From assembly GCA_964494325.1 (NCBI GenBank), contig CAZBTJ010000105.1, positions 1 through 20,097 on the forward strand: a stretch of 20,097 bases of DNA, in the 5' to 3' direction. Source of the stretch: JAIPFM01 sp964494325. GTDB taxonomy: Bacteria; Planctomycetota; Phycisphaerae; Sedimentisphaerales; Anaerobacaceae. Position 1 is the first letter of the stretch. The number at the start of each line of letters is the position of its first letter. The position numbers and the translations under genes were made by a program. Of the stretch, positions 9,701 to 17,294 are shown in pieces. The notes below the pieces were generated by a model. The model was not told the DNA's origin. It saw only the letters and a program-made list of their open reading frames with translations, and searched no databases.

Positions 9701-9947
9701 CATAACCAAAGTGATCCCCAAACTTGGAATATGCATCTGGCGACAAGGCGAACTCTCGCATGTCATTGTCGGATTTACCTATCTGCCATAAGACCTTGGA
9801 TTCCTCGGCCAGTGCTACAGAGAAAACATTCGCCGTGCCATTGCTCGCGATGGTGAGTCTGTTATCTTCAACCGTCTGCCCAGTTTGAGCGAGAAGTGAC
9901 AGTAACAGCGTGACATACACAAGCCCTTTTGTGCCCTTTTTCAGCAT
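6735..9947 (-). CDS. Exported GH92 family alpha-mannosidase with N-terminal binding-like region
   Basis: A 1070-residue exo-acting alpha-mannosidase of glycoside hydrolase family 92, calcium-dependent and inverting by family precedent, predicted to remove terminal mannose. The start at 9947 follows GGAG with eight bases between, and a signal peptide covers about residues 1-25. The GH92 part begins near residue 330 (DYVDPFIGTAD) and shows family motifs: GPWMPLSMVK, GFDHIHSW, EYAYDDW (about 786), EGNPWQFTWF (about 852) and GDEDQGQMSAWF (about 951). The Glu in EGNPWQ and the acidic residues in GDEDQG fit the family acid and base, assigned from memory. About 300 residues precede the usual domain. 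Residues 50-225 (FFVVGLSDPAQHW, LRVVVNG, GSWTVFDCVRLEG) resemble the C-terminal carbohydrate-binding-like domain of PL4 rhamnogalacturonan lyases. It is the last intact gene of the apparent operon, with 237 bp before it. Confidence 0.92.
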   Translation of the reverse strand: MLKKGTKGLVYVTLLLSLLAQTGQTVEDNRLTIASNGTANVFSVALAEESKVLWQIGKSDNDMREFALSPDAYSKFGDHFGYADQFFVVGLSDPAQHWPYVLPGAQDPWVGGIHRTINRLPIYFQLKHVSLNSECVFVIDCVGINPQKAPTLRVVVNGHNHEYQLPAGRSDDVIQGRASEGEEYVLRVPIPASELKVGTNEIQLMSIRGSWTVFDCVRLEGTGVSSAVPSPTLIHSVQAAKFSTQQDGDLYQPLLVDVTQYETTGSLTVTVHGLPAQTKQLELGRSILEFEMPVVEINTATPVCVQTGTQILLETNVTRGRVDALVLSDYVDPFIGTADSRWMLTPGPWMPLSMVKISPINQDWQWKGGYEYAIENIAGFDHIHSWTMAGLLMMPVTGALHTQPGPAHDPDKGYRSHFDRKTEKAGIGFYEVILKDYDIKAELTATTRAAMQRYTFPKSDSARVLIDLEFPAEHGYRNQVTESRIARVSDREVEGYSKFKGGGWSGFQDYVVYFAIQFSRPFASMGGWVDKRIDQDTAQVIGQGDVGAFVNFETSAREQILVRSSISFVSIDQARLNLTEEIIKPFGWSFAAIVENQRRTWSQLFKRVEIETDDHLQKVKFYTNLYRAFCARTIMSDVNGKYADMYEKTQQLADPESPILGCDAFWNTFWNLNQLWNLVTPDIANQWVQSLLEIYDKGGWLPKGPAGVEYTSIMVAEHAIPLIVAVYQQGIRDYDVDKAFEAMVHAQTTPAMQHPAGGHVGNRELLPYLKYGYIPVKHGHASNTMEYAYDDWCVAQMAKALGAQEEYEIFSKRGEYWRNLYDPNVGFMRARYPDGRWLEKFSPFDGRGGWVEGNPWQFTWFVPQNVRGLAEAMGREQFIQRLDEGLIKSEPSRFNATGDRMGAYPINHGNQPSMQVAWMFNHAGAPWLTQKWTRSICNRYYGTGPSDGYPGDEDQGQMSAWFAMSAIGLFQIDGGCRVNPIYEIGSPLYDRVTLNLHDKYYHGNTFVIEVRNNSKTNMYVQSATLNGKPLTGPWFYHSQLVEGGKLVLEMGPTPNKTWGSSLESAPPVGR

Positions 9948-10003
9948 GGTCTTATCTCCTTGTCCTACTCAATAATCCAGACTTATTATTTCAAGAACTT
10001 ATG

Positions 10004-10174
10004 TCAGCGTCCTGAAATTCGAATTAACCCTAATTCTACCGCATATTTGAGAGGAAGCAACTTGAAATTTTCGGCCAAGGTCTTGTGCCAGTTTCTCGGG
10101 ATATAACGACTTATTATTGCGTCATTGCCAGCCACCTTATCGGCTACCCAGTCGCGAGCCAGATGAAGGTTCAT
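10004..10174 (-). CDS. Possible 56-residue small protein or gene remnant
   Basis: A short frame in the 237-bp gap between the GH95-like and GH92 genes, from ATG at 10174 to TGA at 10004. The product (MNLHLARDWVADKVAG..., ending VELGLIRISGR) has a balanced, protein-like composition with two Trp and a predicted helical character. In the same frame just upstream, overlapping the end of the previous gene, the codons read ICPRCNG, a CxxC pair as in zinc ribbons. No in-frame start includes it, because a stop lies a little further up. There is no SD before the ATG. I recognise no family. It may be the tail of an inserted, now broken gene or simply a chance frame. Confidence 0.28.
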   Translation of the reverse strand: MNLHLARDWVADKVAGNDAIISRYIPRNWHKTLAENFKLLPLKYAVELGLIRISGR

Positions 10175-10184
10175 GCCGTTACAT

Positions 10185-12467
10185 CTAGGGCAAATTGGGT
10201 AGGCCCGTACCCTCTGGAGGTCCCAGAATCAAAAGTTCGCCTTGATACGTCTTAAATGTAAATCGGTCACCGCTCAGTGTTTTTATGGCTTTGCTCTGGC
10301 GATACACTATCACATCCTTGCCTGGCCAGGGATTGACCATGGTACAATCACGCCCACGTTCACTGGTGAGTTTAACGTACTGGATCTTGCCATCCAACAA
10401 CTCGCTGGAAACGAGAAATGCGCCCCAACAGCGGATATTCTCAAATTTTGCGTCCTTATCTTTTGGCCAGACAGGGAAAAGTCGAATGAGACTTTCCCGG
10501 CGATCCTGTGGCTTATCGTGTGCCATGCCCTGAAGATGAGCATTTCCAACGGGTACATGGCTCATACAAAGCATCATATTGATCGTATTGGGCACAGTAC
10601 TGAAATTTTCGATGCCGTGTGGATTGTTTAGCTTGAATCCGTTGGGGTAACTATCCAGACAATAGGCTGTGAGTTTTTCAAGAATCACAACAGGGTCATA
10701 ACCAACACGAACTGCCGCGGGGAAAAAGCTATTCGCCCCATTGAAATCCTTCCAACGATTCATCACAGACAGGGTATTACGGGACACCTCAAGCAATTTG
10801 GCCTCACTGTCCAGCCCGATCGTATTGCCCGGATAGATCTGCTGGATTCCAAGCGTGTTATCTCGCCACCAGGCAGTGCCCGTCTCGGTATAACGAAAAA
10901 CTGTTTTGCCATTTTTCTCCTGGGTCGAGAATCCGCTGAGATGATCGATAATGTGTTTCCATTTTGATTGCTTGTCCGTGTCCACTGAAAGCTCTCGACT
11001 CATATCCAGTGCCAGATCAAAGGCGTTGTTGATTAAACCAAGTGACAGGATAGGGTTTGAGTTTTGGCCCGAGCCTTCATGGATCGCATCGCCATAGATG
11101 ATATATCTGCCGTCCTCGAAGGTAAGATAATCCTCCCAGAATTCAGCCACATCCTTGACCAACGCATATACCTTTTTGCCATACACAGGATCATAGGTGG
11201 TGCGCCAGCGTTGTGCAATATTTACCAGGCAATAGGCAGCATTGGAACGCTGCTGAAAGAACAACCCTCCCTTTTCCTGATTTGGGGAGTTTTTGTAGTT
11301 GTCATGTTCAAACGTAGATTCGATACCGAGAGGACCTACCCCCACAGGATACAACACGCCGCGCGTCTCTGTCACCTTATCCGCATACCATTTTCCCCGC
11401 TGCCTGAAATCCAGGATCGGTGCGTCCTGAGGATCACCCTGTTTTAATCGATTGGCATTATACAACGCATAAAATGGCGCCATGTGATTATAGTTCAGAT
11501 GATAGTCCCCTTGCCAGCTGGGTGAGTCTGTTGTCACCCAAGTACCAAAGATGCCTGGTGGAAACTTTGGATCACGGCTGGTTGCCCCCATGGAATAAAG
11601 CGACTGGTAGTAGCTTTTTTCCAACACAGGATCGTCGATGTGTATCCAAGATAAACTCCAGTACTTACACCACCACAGCTGATGCTCTAATAGTAGCTGA
11701 TCAATGGCCTGTGAATCGATCTTTGCCGCGGAATTCTTGACATGTTCCAGAGGTTGGGTTTGTTTGAATCGGCTGGCCATACAGACAGCCAGCGTCACGT
11801 TACGCCCGGGCGTTAATGTAAATGCGGAATTCTCGGCACCCAGTATGCTCATGGCCGCAGCTGCTTCGGTGGGGATATCCACATCCTTTTCAAATTTTCT
11901 GACTGCCCAGAAGACCGTGCCATCCCGGCCTTCCTGTGACTCTGAGTCAGCCCCTTTGGCAGACGTCAGTTTAATCTGTACAGACGCAGTGCCTCCTTTT
12001 GCCCACATCTCAACGAGCAGCACATTGTCAGTAGCAGCGACCCAACTTCTGATTTCAATTGATAGGGCATCCCGTTTGAACCTCCCTGTCATCACGCCGT
12101 CATCAATAGACTGTCCCACCCGATAGCTCGCGTCCTTAAGCGCACCGATGGCGATATCCAGCGTGCCAAATACCCTCGGGCTGGATTGTTTGGCCTTCGA
12201 CTTCAGTCGCCAGAAATCATTTTTGGAGAGATAAAACCGCAGCTTTTCCGGCGGCCCACCCAGGCAGACCCCCATATCACCATTGCCCATAAGCGGCCCG
12301 TCCACAGAATGATTGGCCGGCGTTCTAACGGGCGGACTTGTCCAGACAGCCTTATACTGCTGAATCTTATTGAGCAACTCCGAATTCGATTCTATTATTC
12401 CGGCATCAACATTTGTGATACAAAGCAACAGGACAATCAGTGCTACAGCCATATTCGGTCGACACAT
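10185..12467 (-). CDS. Exported GH95-like glycosidase (alpha-L-fucosidase-type fold)
   Basis: A 760-residue exported protein related to GH95-type (alpha/alpha)6-barrel glycosidases. The start is ATG at 12467, six bases after GAGGAG (12474-12479); the frame is open back to a TTG at 12500, but that lacks an SD. The signal peptide is about residues 1-22. The N-terminal domain opens with DGPLMGNGDMGVCLGG and KNDFW, as in GH95. LNYN (N325, N327) matches the catalytic Asn-x-Asn of GH95. HEGSG has a Glu at about 464 at nearly the expected spacing for the acid. HGIENFS near 618-623 lies where GH95 enzymes usually have FQIDGNFG, so the Asp there is not conserved as such. Activity could be alpha-fucosidase, alpha-galactosidase or something new. 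It lies 70 bp after the URO-D pair. A TATAAT in that gap lacks a good -35, so an internal promoter is only possible. Confidence 0.75.
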   Translation of the reverse strand: MCRPNMAVALIVLLLCITNVDAGIIESNSELLNKIQQYKAVWTSPPVRTPANHSVDGPLMGNGDMGVCLGGPPEKLRFYLSKNDFWRLKSKAKQSSPRVFGTLDIAIGALKDASYRVGQSIDDGVMTGRFKRDALSIEIRSWVAATDNVLLVEMWAKGGTASVQIKLTSAKGADSESQEGRDGTVFWAVRKFEKDVDIPTEAAAAMSILGAENSAFTLTPGRNVTLAVCMASRFKQTQPLEHVKNSAAKIDSQAIDQLLLEHQLWWCKYWSLSWIHIDDPVLEKSYYQSLYSMGATSRDPKFPPGIFGTWVTTDSPSWQGDYHLNYNHMAPFYALYNANRLKQGDPQDAPILDFRQRGKWYADKVTETRGVLYPVGVGPLGIESTFEHDNYKNSPNQEKGGLFFQQRSNAAYCLVNIAQRWRTTYDPVYGKKVYALVKDVAEFWEDYLTFEDGRYIIYGDAIHEGSGQNSNPILSLGLINNAFDLALDMSRELSVDTDKQSKWKHIIDHLSGFSTQEKNGKTVFRYTETGTAWWRDNTLGIQQIYPGNTIGLDSEAKLLEVSRNTLSVMNRWKDFNGANSFFPAAVRVGYDPVVILEKLTAYCLDSYPNGFKLNNPHGIENFSTVPNTINMMLCMSHVPVGNAHLQGMAHDKPQDRRESLIRLFPVWPKDKDAKFENIRCWGAFLVSSELLDGKIQYVKLTSERGRDCTMVNPWPGKDVIVYRQSKAIKTLSGDRFTFKTYQGELLILGPPEGTGLPNLP

Positions 12468-12473
12468 AAACAA

Positions 12474-12479
12474 CTCCTC
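12474..12479 (-). promoter_or_regulatory. Ribosome binding site fixing the GH95-like start
   Basis: GAGGAG six bases before ATG 12467. It selects this ATG over the in-frame TTG at 12500 and gives a clean signal peptide starting MCRPNMAVAL. Confidence 0.7.
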
Positions 12480-12537
12480 ATCCCAAAACAGGATAGACAA
12501 AAACTATGACACCATTATATTATGCAATTCGCCTTCA

Positions 12538-13593
12538 CTAAGCACGCTCAATCTCGCGTATCTTTTGTGCGGCCTTGACCATGGCCAGATAGTTGTCCAC
12601 CGGTACATAGTCTGGGATGGAGTTGCCTGACCCAAGGGCATAGCCATTTGCAGTATTACGATACTCAGTGCCCTGCTTTACAACTTCGTTGTAGATCTCG
12701 TCCGGGGTCTTCTGGCACAGAAAGTCCATATCAAAACCACCGATCAGACCGATGCGGTCGCTGTAGTCATTAATCCAGCGGGAGAAGGGAGCGATGGTAT
12801 CTTCGTTGGAGTGTTTGGCATTGATACCCAGAGCAATCACATCCTCCATAACCTCGAAAATGCATCCGCAGGAATGCCAGAGAAAAGGTTTGCCTGCATT
12901 TTGAACGGTACTGATAACCCGCTGATATTGGGCCAAAATGTGATCTCGGATGGTCTGTGGATTGGTGAGCAGGGATGATTTAAACCCCAAGTCGTCACCA
13001 AAACGACAGACGGCAAAGGTCTCCTTATACTGCCGAAGAAACCTGGTCCATATCGTCAACATGAGATCACCGATTCTATTAAAGACATCCCCGTACAGAT
13101 CAGGATCATCGACCTGCATGAAGGGGAGATACTCCAAACCGACCAGGTCTTCAGCGATTTCAAAGACGCCATTTCCCACGCCCCCCACAGCCTTCATGCC
13201 TGGGAGCATGGCCTGAGCAATCGCTTCAAACATGCGTTCAGCATGCTGCCAGTACAGGTGGGGTAATTCATGCCATGGATAATTCTGAAAATCAGATCGA
13301 GTCTGAATGGGGCCAGGTTTGCCACCGTACAATGCACCGCCGTCGGGCAGAATCTCCGTGATACACACCTCAAGGGAGACAACATCATAGGTCATCTCTT
13401 TGAAGAAACGACAGTACTGCTTGGAGAACTCAGTCAGATCGCGGTTGTCCCCGGCCCCCAGAGCCGCAAAGGGTGTGTCCAAGATAGACTCCATGACCGT
13501 GGGGCTGATGATGTGCTCATACAGAGGCAATCGCGCGGGACGTTTATTGTTGACGGCATCGACAAAGTGTCTGTAATCCGGTTCAAATGTCAC
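12538..13593 (-). CDS. URO-D superfamily protein, methyltransferase-like, second of pair
   Basis: A 351-residue cytoplasmic protein of the uroporphyrinogen decarboxylase superfamily, with no signal peptide. RFGDDLGFKSSLL (about 198) and LWHSCGCIFEVMEDVI (about 239) match the superfamily barrel. The His-x-Cys in HSCG is the pair that binds zinc in methylcobalamin:coenzyme M methyltransferases such as MtaA, and GGFDMDF follows on a later strand. I do not see the later third Cys ligand of MtaA. The context is far from haem synthesis, so a HemE role is unlikely; methyl transfer or another step on a released sugar is more plausible but unproven. The best start is GTG at 13593, overlapping the TGA of the gene before (GTGA) and seven bases after GGAG; a TTG at 13596 would be too close to the SD. 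The overlap implies translational coupling with its partner. Confidence 0.85.
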   Translation of the reverse strand: MTFEPDYRHFVDAVNNKRPARLPLYEHIISPTVMESILDTPFAALGAGDNRDLTEFSKQYCRFFKEMTYDVVSLEVCITEILPDGGALYGGKPGPIQTRSDFQNYPWHELPHLYWQHAERMFEAIAQAMLPGMKAVGGVGNGVFEIAEDLVGLEYLPFMQVDDPDLYGDVFNRIGDLMLTIWTRFLRQYKETFAVCRFGDDLGFKSSLLTNPQTIRDHILAQYQRVISTVQNAGKPFLWHSCGCIFEVMEDVIALGINAKHSNEDTIAPFSRWINDYSDRIGLIGGFDMDFLCQKTPDEIYNEVVKQGTEYRNTANGYALGSGNSIPDYVPVDNYLAMVKAAQKIREIERA

Positions 13594-14633
13594 CAATCAT
13601 CTCCTTCAGTAAATACGGCCTGGGCCATAGCTTCAACATTTTGAGGTGGCACATTGGGAAGAATCGCCTCATGACTGGGACTCACAATCAGGTTAGAACC
13701 CAGTAGTTTTTTGACACGTTGAACATCTGCCCGAACCTCCGCAGGGGTCCCATTGGTCAACAGATCCTGTGCATCAATGCCACCCATAAACGTGACACGT
13801 CCCTTAAATAACTCAGCGAGCGTATCAGCATCCATGTCTGTTGCCTTGGCCTGTAAGGGATGTAAACAATCAACCCCTGTCTCAATTAACGATTCAATCA
13901 CATCACATATAGCGCCGCAGGAATGCAGCACCGCCTGATACCCGTGATTATGTCCCTGCTGTACGAATCTGCTGAACCAGGGCAGGATAAACTGCTCAAA
14001 TTGCCTTGGCCCGCAAATCAGACTCTGCTGGGTACCAAAGTCATTGCCAAAGAAAAAACCATCAACCAGATCCTTTGCTTCAGCAAAGAACAGCTCATTG
14101 GCCTCATAGTAGAATTCGCACACCTTATCCGTGATCCGGCTGACAATATCAGGATGGGTGTACATCTTGACCAGATACTCTTCCATACCCATCAGGTCCG
14201 CCATGTTATGATAAAAACACGTCCAAAAACCGCTCATACGGTACACGTCACCAGCGTTGCGAAGATCGTCAAGACAAGCATCAAAGTTCAGATATTTTGG
14301 ATCAGGCCAGGGGAATGCCTCAACCTCTTCCAGGGTTGTGCAGTGAGCCAGAGGCGAGGTTCTGTGCTGTTCTCGATCAAGGGATGCGTCAAACAGTTGC
14401 CGCCCTTTGGGGTCCTGGTAGACATCATCATAAAACTGGGGACAAATCCAACGCACATCATCATTGAGCTGCTGACGAAGCTGTTCTTCAGACGTTGTGC
14501 CAAAATAGGAATGTAGAATATCCCAGGTCTCTGGATGAGGGTTGCCTAGCCAAAAACCGCAACGTTCTACGGGTTCACCATTGATCAACCGTTTTATCAA
14601 CTCACGTTTCTTCATTGTAAACTCAATCATCAT
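13590..14633 (-). CDS. URO-D superfamily protein, methyltransferase-like, first of pair
   Basis: A URO-D-superfamily protein of up to 347 residues, soluble and without a signal peptide. Characteristic segments are GFWLGNPHPETW near the N-terminus, FFFGNDFGTQQSLI (about 193), AVLHSCGAICDVIESLI (about 234), DCLHPLQ and FMGGIDAQDLL, then VSPSHEAI near the end. HSCG carries the His-x-Cys of the zinc site of corrinoid-dependent methyltransferases. The Cys expected later in MtaA-type enzymes is replaced by the SPSH region. The start may be ATG 14633, overlapping the preceding glycosidase by 11 bases, or ATG 14615 (MKKREL); neither has a strong SD, so translation probably depends on coupling. It differs clearly from the following URO-D protein, so the two may form a hetero-oligomer or act in sequence. 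No corrinoid-binding protein is encoded in the window. Confidence 0.85.
   Translation of the reverse strand: MMIEFTMKKRELIKRLINGEPVERCGFWLGNPHPETWDILHSYFGTTSEEQLRQQLNDDVRWICPQFYDDVYQDPKGRQLFDASLDREQHRTSPLAHCTTLEEVEAFPWPDPKYLNFDACLDDLRNAGDVYRMSGFWTCFYHNMADLMGMEEYLVKMYTHPDIVSRITDKVCEFYYEANELFFAEAKDLVDGFFFGNDFGTQQSLICGPRQFEQFILPWFSRFVQQGHNHGYQAVLHSCGAICDVIESLIETGVDCLHPLQAKATDMDADTLAELFKGRVTFMGGIDAQDLLTNGTPAEVRADVQRVKKLLGSNLIVSPSHEAILPNVPPQNVEAMAQAVFTEGDDW
13601..13606 (-). promoter_or_regulatory. Ribosome binding site inside the upstream URO-D gene
   Basis: AAGGAG within the last codons of the first URO-D gene, seven bases before GTG 13593. It sets the non-ATG start of the second URO-D gene and links translation of the pair. 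Confidence 0.7.
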
Positions 14634-17292
14634 GACTGATTAGAAAACTAGCCGGAGCAAACGCCTGCAAGTTTACAGAAAATGATCCATCTTGAACAGG
14701 CATGGTTTCACCCATGACACGCCCACGCAGATCGATCGGTTGAATGGATGTCAGATCGAGCCCTTCAGGCAGTTGAATCGTACAAGGCCCGGACTGCCCT
14801 GCCTGCTCCCAGAGTCGCAACACCGTGCCTTCGCCGTCCGAATTCGGGCCAAATGCAGTGACCAAAACACCCGCACGTGAGAGGGACAGCCCCGCTTGCT
14901 GTAATGGAAGCGACCCCGCTGAGCCAGAGGTGAGCACCCCATACAACGGTACACGACTCTCTTCTGATGGCGTGACCACTGCAGATTCATGGCTGTACTC
15001 ATTGATGGGCCATATCGTAAACCTAGCCGACCAGGAGCCTTCGATCCACTCCGTGAAGTTAGTGCTCCACTGATTGTTATACAGATTAAAAAAGACATTG
15101 GCACGCTGAGGTACAAAATCACGGGAGTACTTCCATAATCCCGGTCGATCTAGGCTCACAGCCGGGGCATCAAGAGAGCAGACACCCATACCCTGGCCCT
15201 GCTTGTTGACCACGGCCAGGCCGGTGCTCAAAAAACTGTAATCTTGGTTGGTGCCTTTGACATAGTCCTGAGTAGGATCAACAATAGCCCCTAAGCGACC
15301 CAAACGAAAGACTGGATCGGGTACGTTGAAATTAAAACTGATCCATCCACCTTCCGGCCAGGGCTCCGGTGATTTGCCGAGAATGCTCCAGGTCAGTTCC
15401 ACACAGGGCATCTCTTTGTTCAATGTCACAGTCATGCTATACGTATGTGGCATGTCTGGATTTGCAGAGAATAACAGCTGGGCCTGCACAGCAGTGGCAG
15501 TTTTTGTATAGGTGATACTCGGTTTGGTTCCGGAAGCCACCTCATACGGCGTGTCATCCAAACCGGGCCTGCCCAGCTGGGCATAGGCCCAATTCCATCC
15601 CCCCTTGATATAATCCTTGGCATACTGATCCGTCATCTTCTTACTGAAACGTTCATACACATACTGCCCAAAACCATACTCACTTGTTTGGTTCACTTTG
15701 TTTTCCCCGGTCCGTTTGTCTATCAGAGAAACGATCGTACCCTTCACCGGATCTAAGGTGATCTCCAGGTGCTTGTTCCCGATGACATGTCTCGTGTCAT
15801 CCAGAAAAAGCCTATCCTCTTTGTTCTGGGGCAACGCCTGACTGGGGACAAACGTGCAATATCCAAGGGAAGGTATATCTCGAGCGAGGAACTGAAGCAC
15901 GTTGCCCTCATTAGTCACTGGAAGAATCTCATCGGTCCTGAGATCCTTCAAGGCTTTGATGCCAGATCCGCTCAAAACTGTCACCATACCGGTCCGTGGC
16001 CAGGGCAAAGGATTGTACACCACGACTCTTTGACCTGACACCTCCACTTGATAGGCCAAGTTATGCAAGGTACGATGCAAGGTCGACGTGGCAACCCTTT
16101 GGGCTTGCCAAACGTGATCTCCTTTTTCTTTCCAGGCGTGCTCAATGGGTTGATAGACACCTTGAGCTTTTTGGATCTTAAACTCATCGCCATAGGCCCA
16201 GGTCCCGGAGTGACCATGACTCATGGCCAAACCAAAGGTATGCTCATCAAACAGGAGCATCTGTTCATAAACTTCAGCAATCTTTGTAGAAGCATCTGGT
16301 TGCTTAACCGACCAGATATTAAGTAACGTATTGAGAGATTCTAACGCAAACACATCGTCCCGCGTCTTTCTAAGGCCCTTAACCTCCTTGGGCATGGACA
16401 TGACCCCATGAATCCAGGTATCAGGCATATCACCGCGAATCACAGGGAGCTTTGGTGCTTCCTTGATGAGGGTGTCATAGAAATCCGACATTCTACCAAT
16501 GCGAACCTTGGCCTGTGGAGCGAGTTCTTTGGTTTTTATCAGAACATTATCCACCTCTTCAGGCGTAGGTGCTCCCTGGTTGTCATTGGTGTGAACAATC
16601 GCCAACCAGGTCTTGTGGGGCCAATCCGAAGGTGGCACCAAATCTGTGCCATAATACTTACCCCAGTACATGGTCATCACACGCGATCCGTCCGGCCCTT
16701 CCCACCAATAAAGTAAGGGAACCTCCGGGGACGGTGATGCTGGATTACAACCAATATGCAAAAACTTGATGCCTGCATGCTTTAGTAGGGTTGGGATCAC
16801 CCAGGAATGACTGGGCACGTCCGTCATCTTGGCATCCTCTGGCAAAGACAGACCATACGTTCGCGAAATATCTGCAGAGAACCGAAGCCCTCGCACTAAA
16901 TCCTCAAGGCCGCTGGCTTCGGTGTGGAACGTGAAAGGCAAACCATGCACTGCAAACCAACCATTCCGTATGGCTTCTTCCACCCGACTCTTTGTCTCAG
17001 GCTCAGCCCGTTTCAGTATCTCATGCATAGGCCATCCCGGGAGTGTCCAAACAAATCGCTTTTCTCCAGGCAACGCACGCGTCTTATCCATGATACTGAG
17101 CGCACTCTGAATCATAGGCCCACTGTAATTCTGCAACACGGATTCAACGTAATCCGTATACCCAATGTCAAAGTGAGTTTTAAAGACAATGACAATCTCT
17201 TCAACCTGGGTATTTTGCTCAGTTTGAGCTTGGCCATGTGTACTAAACAATACACTTAACACTATTAGCCCCATACATACTCTGTTTCTCAA
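14623..17292 (-). CDS. Exported GH38-like (DUF5054-type) alpha-mannosidase homologue B
   Basis: An 889-residue exported protein related to GH38 alpha-mannosidases, of the type usually labelled DUF5054. The signal peptide is MRNRVCMGLIVLSVLFS up to about AQT. VFKTHFDIGYTD (H40, D42) matches the N-terminal His-x-Asp zinc ligands of GH38. MTDVPSHSWVIPTLL followed by GIKFLHIG (D158) matches the region of the GH38 nucleophile (DPFGHS). EHTFG...SHGHSGTW may correspond to the later His segment. The C-terminal half is beta-rich (LDPVKGTIVSLIDKRTG, YNNQWSTNFTEW). The start is TTG 17292, five bases after AAGGAG that lies inside the last codons of the previous gene, only 2 bp away; ATG 17274 would be too far from the SD. 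It is a diverged tandem copy of the gene before it. The likely role is cleavage of alpha-mannosides or similar bonds outside the cytoplasm. Confidence 0.85.
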   Translation of the reverse strand: MRNRVCMGLIVLSVLFSTHGQAQTEQNTQVEEIVIVFKTHFDIGYTDYVESVLQNYSGPMIQSALSIMDKTRALPGEKRFVWTLPGWPMHEILKRAEPETKSRVEEAIRNGWFAVHGLPFTFHTEASGLEDLVRGLRFSADISRTYGLSLPEDAKMTDVPSHSWVIPTLLKHAGIKFLHIGCNPASPSPEVPLLYWWEGPDGSRVMTMYWGKYYGTDLVPPSDWPHKTWLAIVHTNDNQGAPTPEEVDNVLIKTKELAPQAKVRIGRMSDFYDTLIKEAPKLPVIRGDMPDTWIHGVMSMPKEVKGLRKTRDDVFALESLNTLLNIWSVKQPDASTKIAEVYEQMLLFDEHTFGLAMSHGHSGTWAYGDEFKIQKAQGVYQPIEHAWKEKGDHVWQAQRVATSTLHRTLHNLAYQVEVSGQRVVVYNPLPWPRTGMVTVLSGSGIKALKDLRTDEILPVTNEGNVLQFLARDIPSLGYCTFVPSQALPQNKEDRLFLDDTRHVIGNKHLEITLDPVKGTIVSLIDKRTGENKVNQTSEYGFGQYVYERFSKKMTDQYAKDYIKGGWNWAYAQLGRPGLDDTPYEVASGTKPSITYTKTATAVQAQLLFSANPDMPHTYSMTVTLNKEMPCVELTWSILGKSPEPWPEGGWISFNFNVPDPVFRLGRLGAIVDPTQDYVKGTNQDYSFLSTGLAVVNKQGQGMGVCSLDAPAVSLDRPGLWKYSRDFVPQRANVFFNLYNNQWSTNFTEWIEGSWSARFTIWPINEYSHESAVVTPSEESRVPLYGVLTSGSAGSLPLQQAGLSLSRAGVLVTAFGPNSDGEGTVLRLWEQAGQSGPCTIQLPEGLDLTSIQPIDLRGRVMGETMPVQDGSFSVNLQAFAPASFLISHDD

Positions 17293-17294
17293 AC

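Noticed and set aside
4429..10220. Shared 12-mer CCTCTGGAGGTC near 4430 and 10210, and GACTTATTATT at 9980 and 10108
   Set aside because: The flanks are unrelated and the matches are short enough to be chance.
11704..12126. Plus-strand open frame of 140 codons
   Set aside because: Antisense shadow of the GH95-like gene with no SD and no recognisable domain.
13923..14516. Plus-strand open frame of 197 codons
   Set aside because: It lies entirely antisense to a well-supported URO-D gene with family motifs, and its product resembles nothing.
12538..14633. URO-D proteins as haem-pathway HemE
   Set aside because: Two diverged copies with HSCG zinc-type motifs sit in a glycosidase operon with no tetrapyrrole genes nearby; a methyltransferase-like role fits better.
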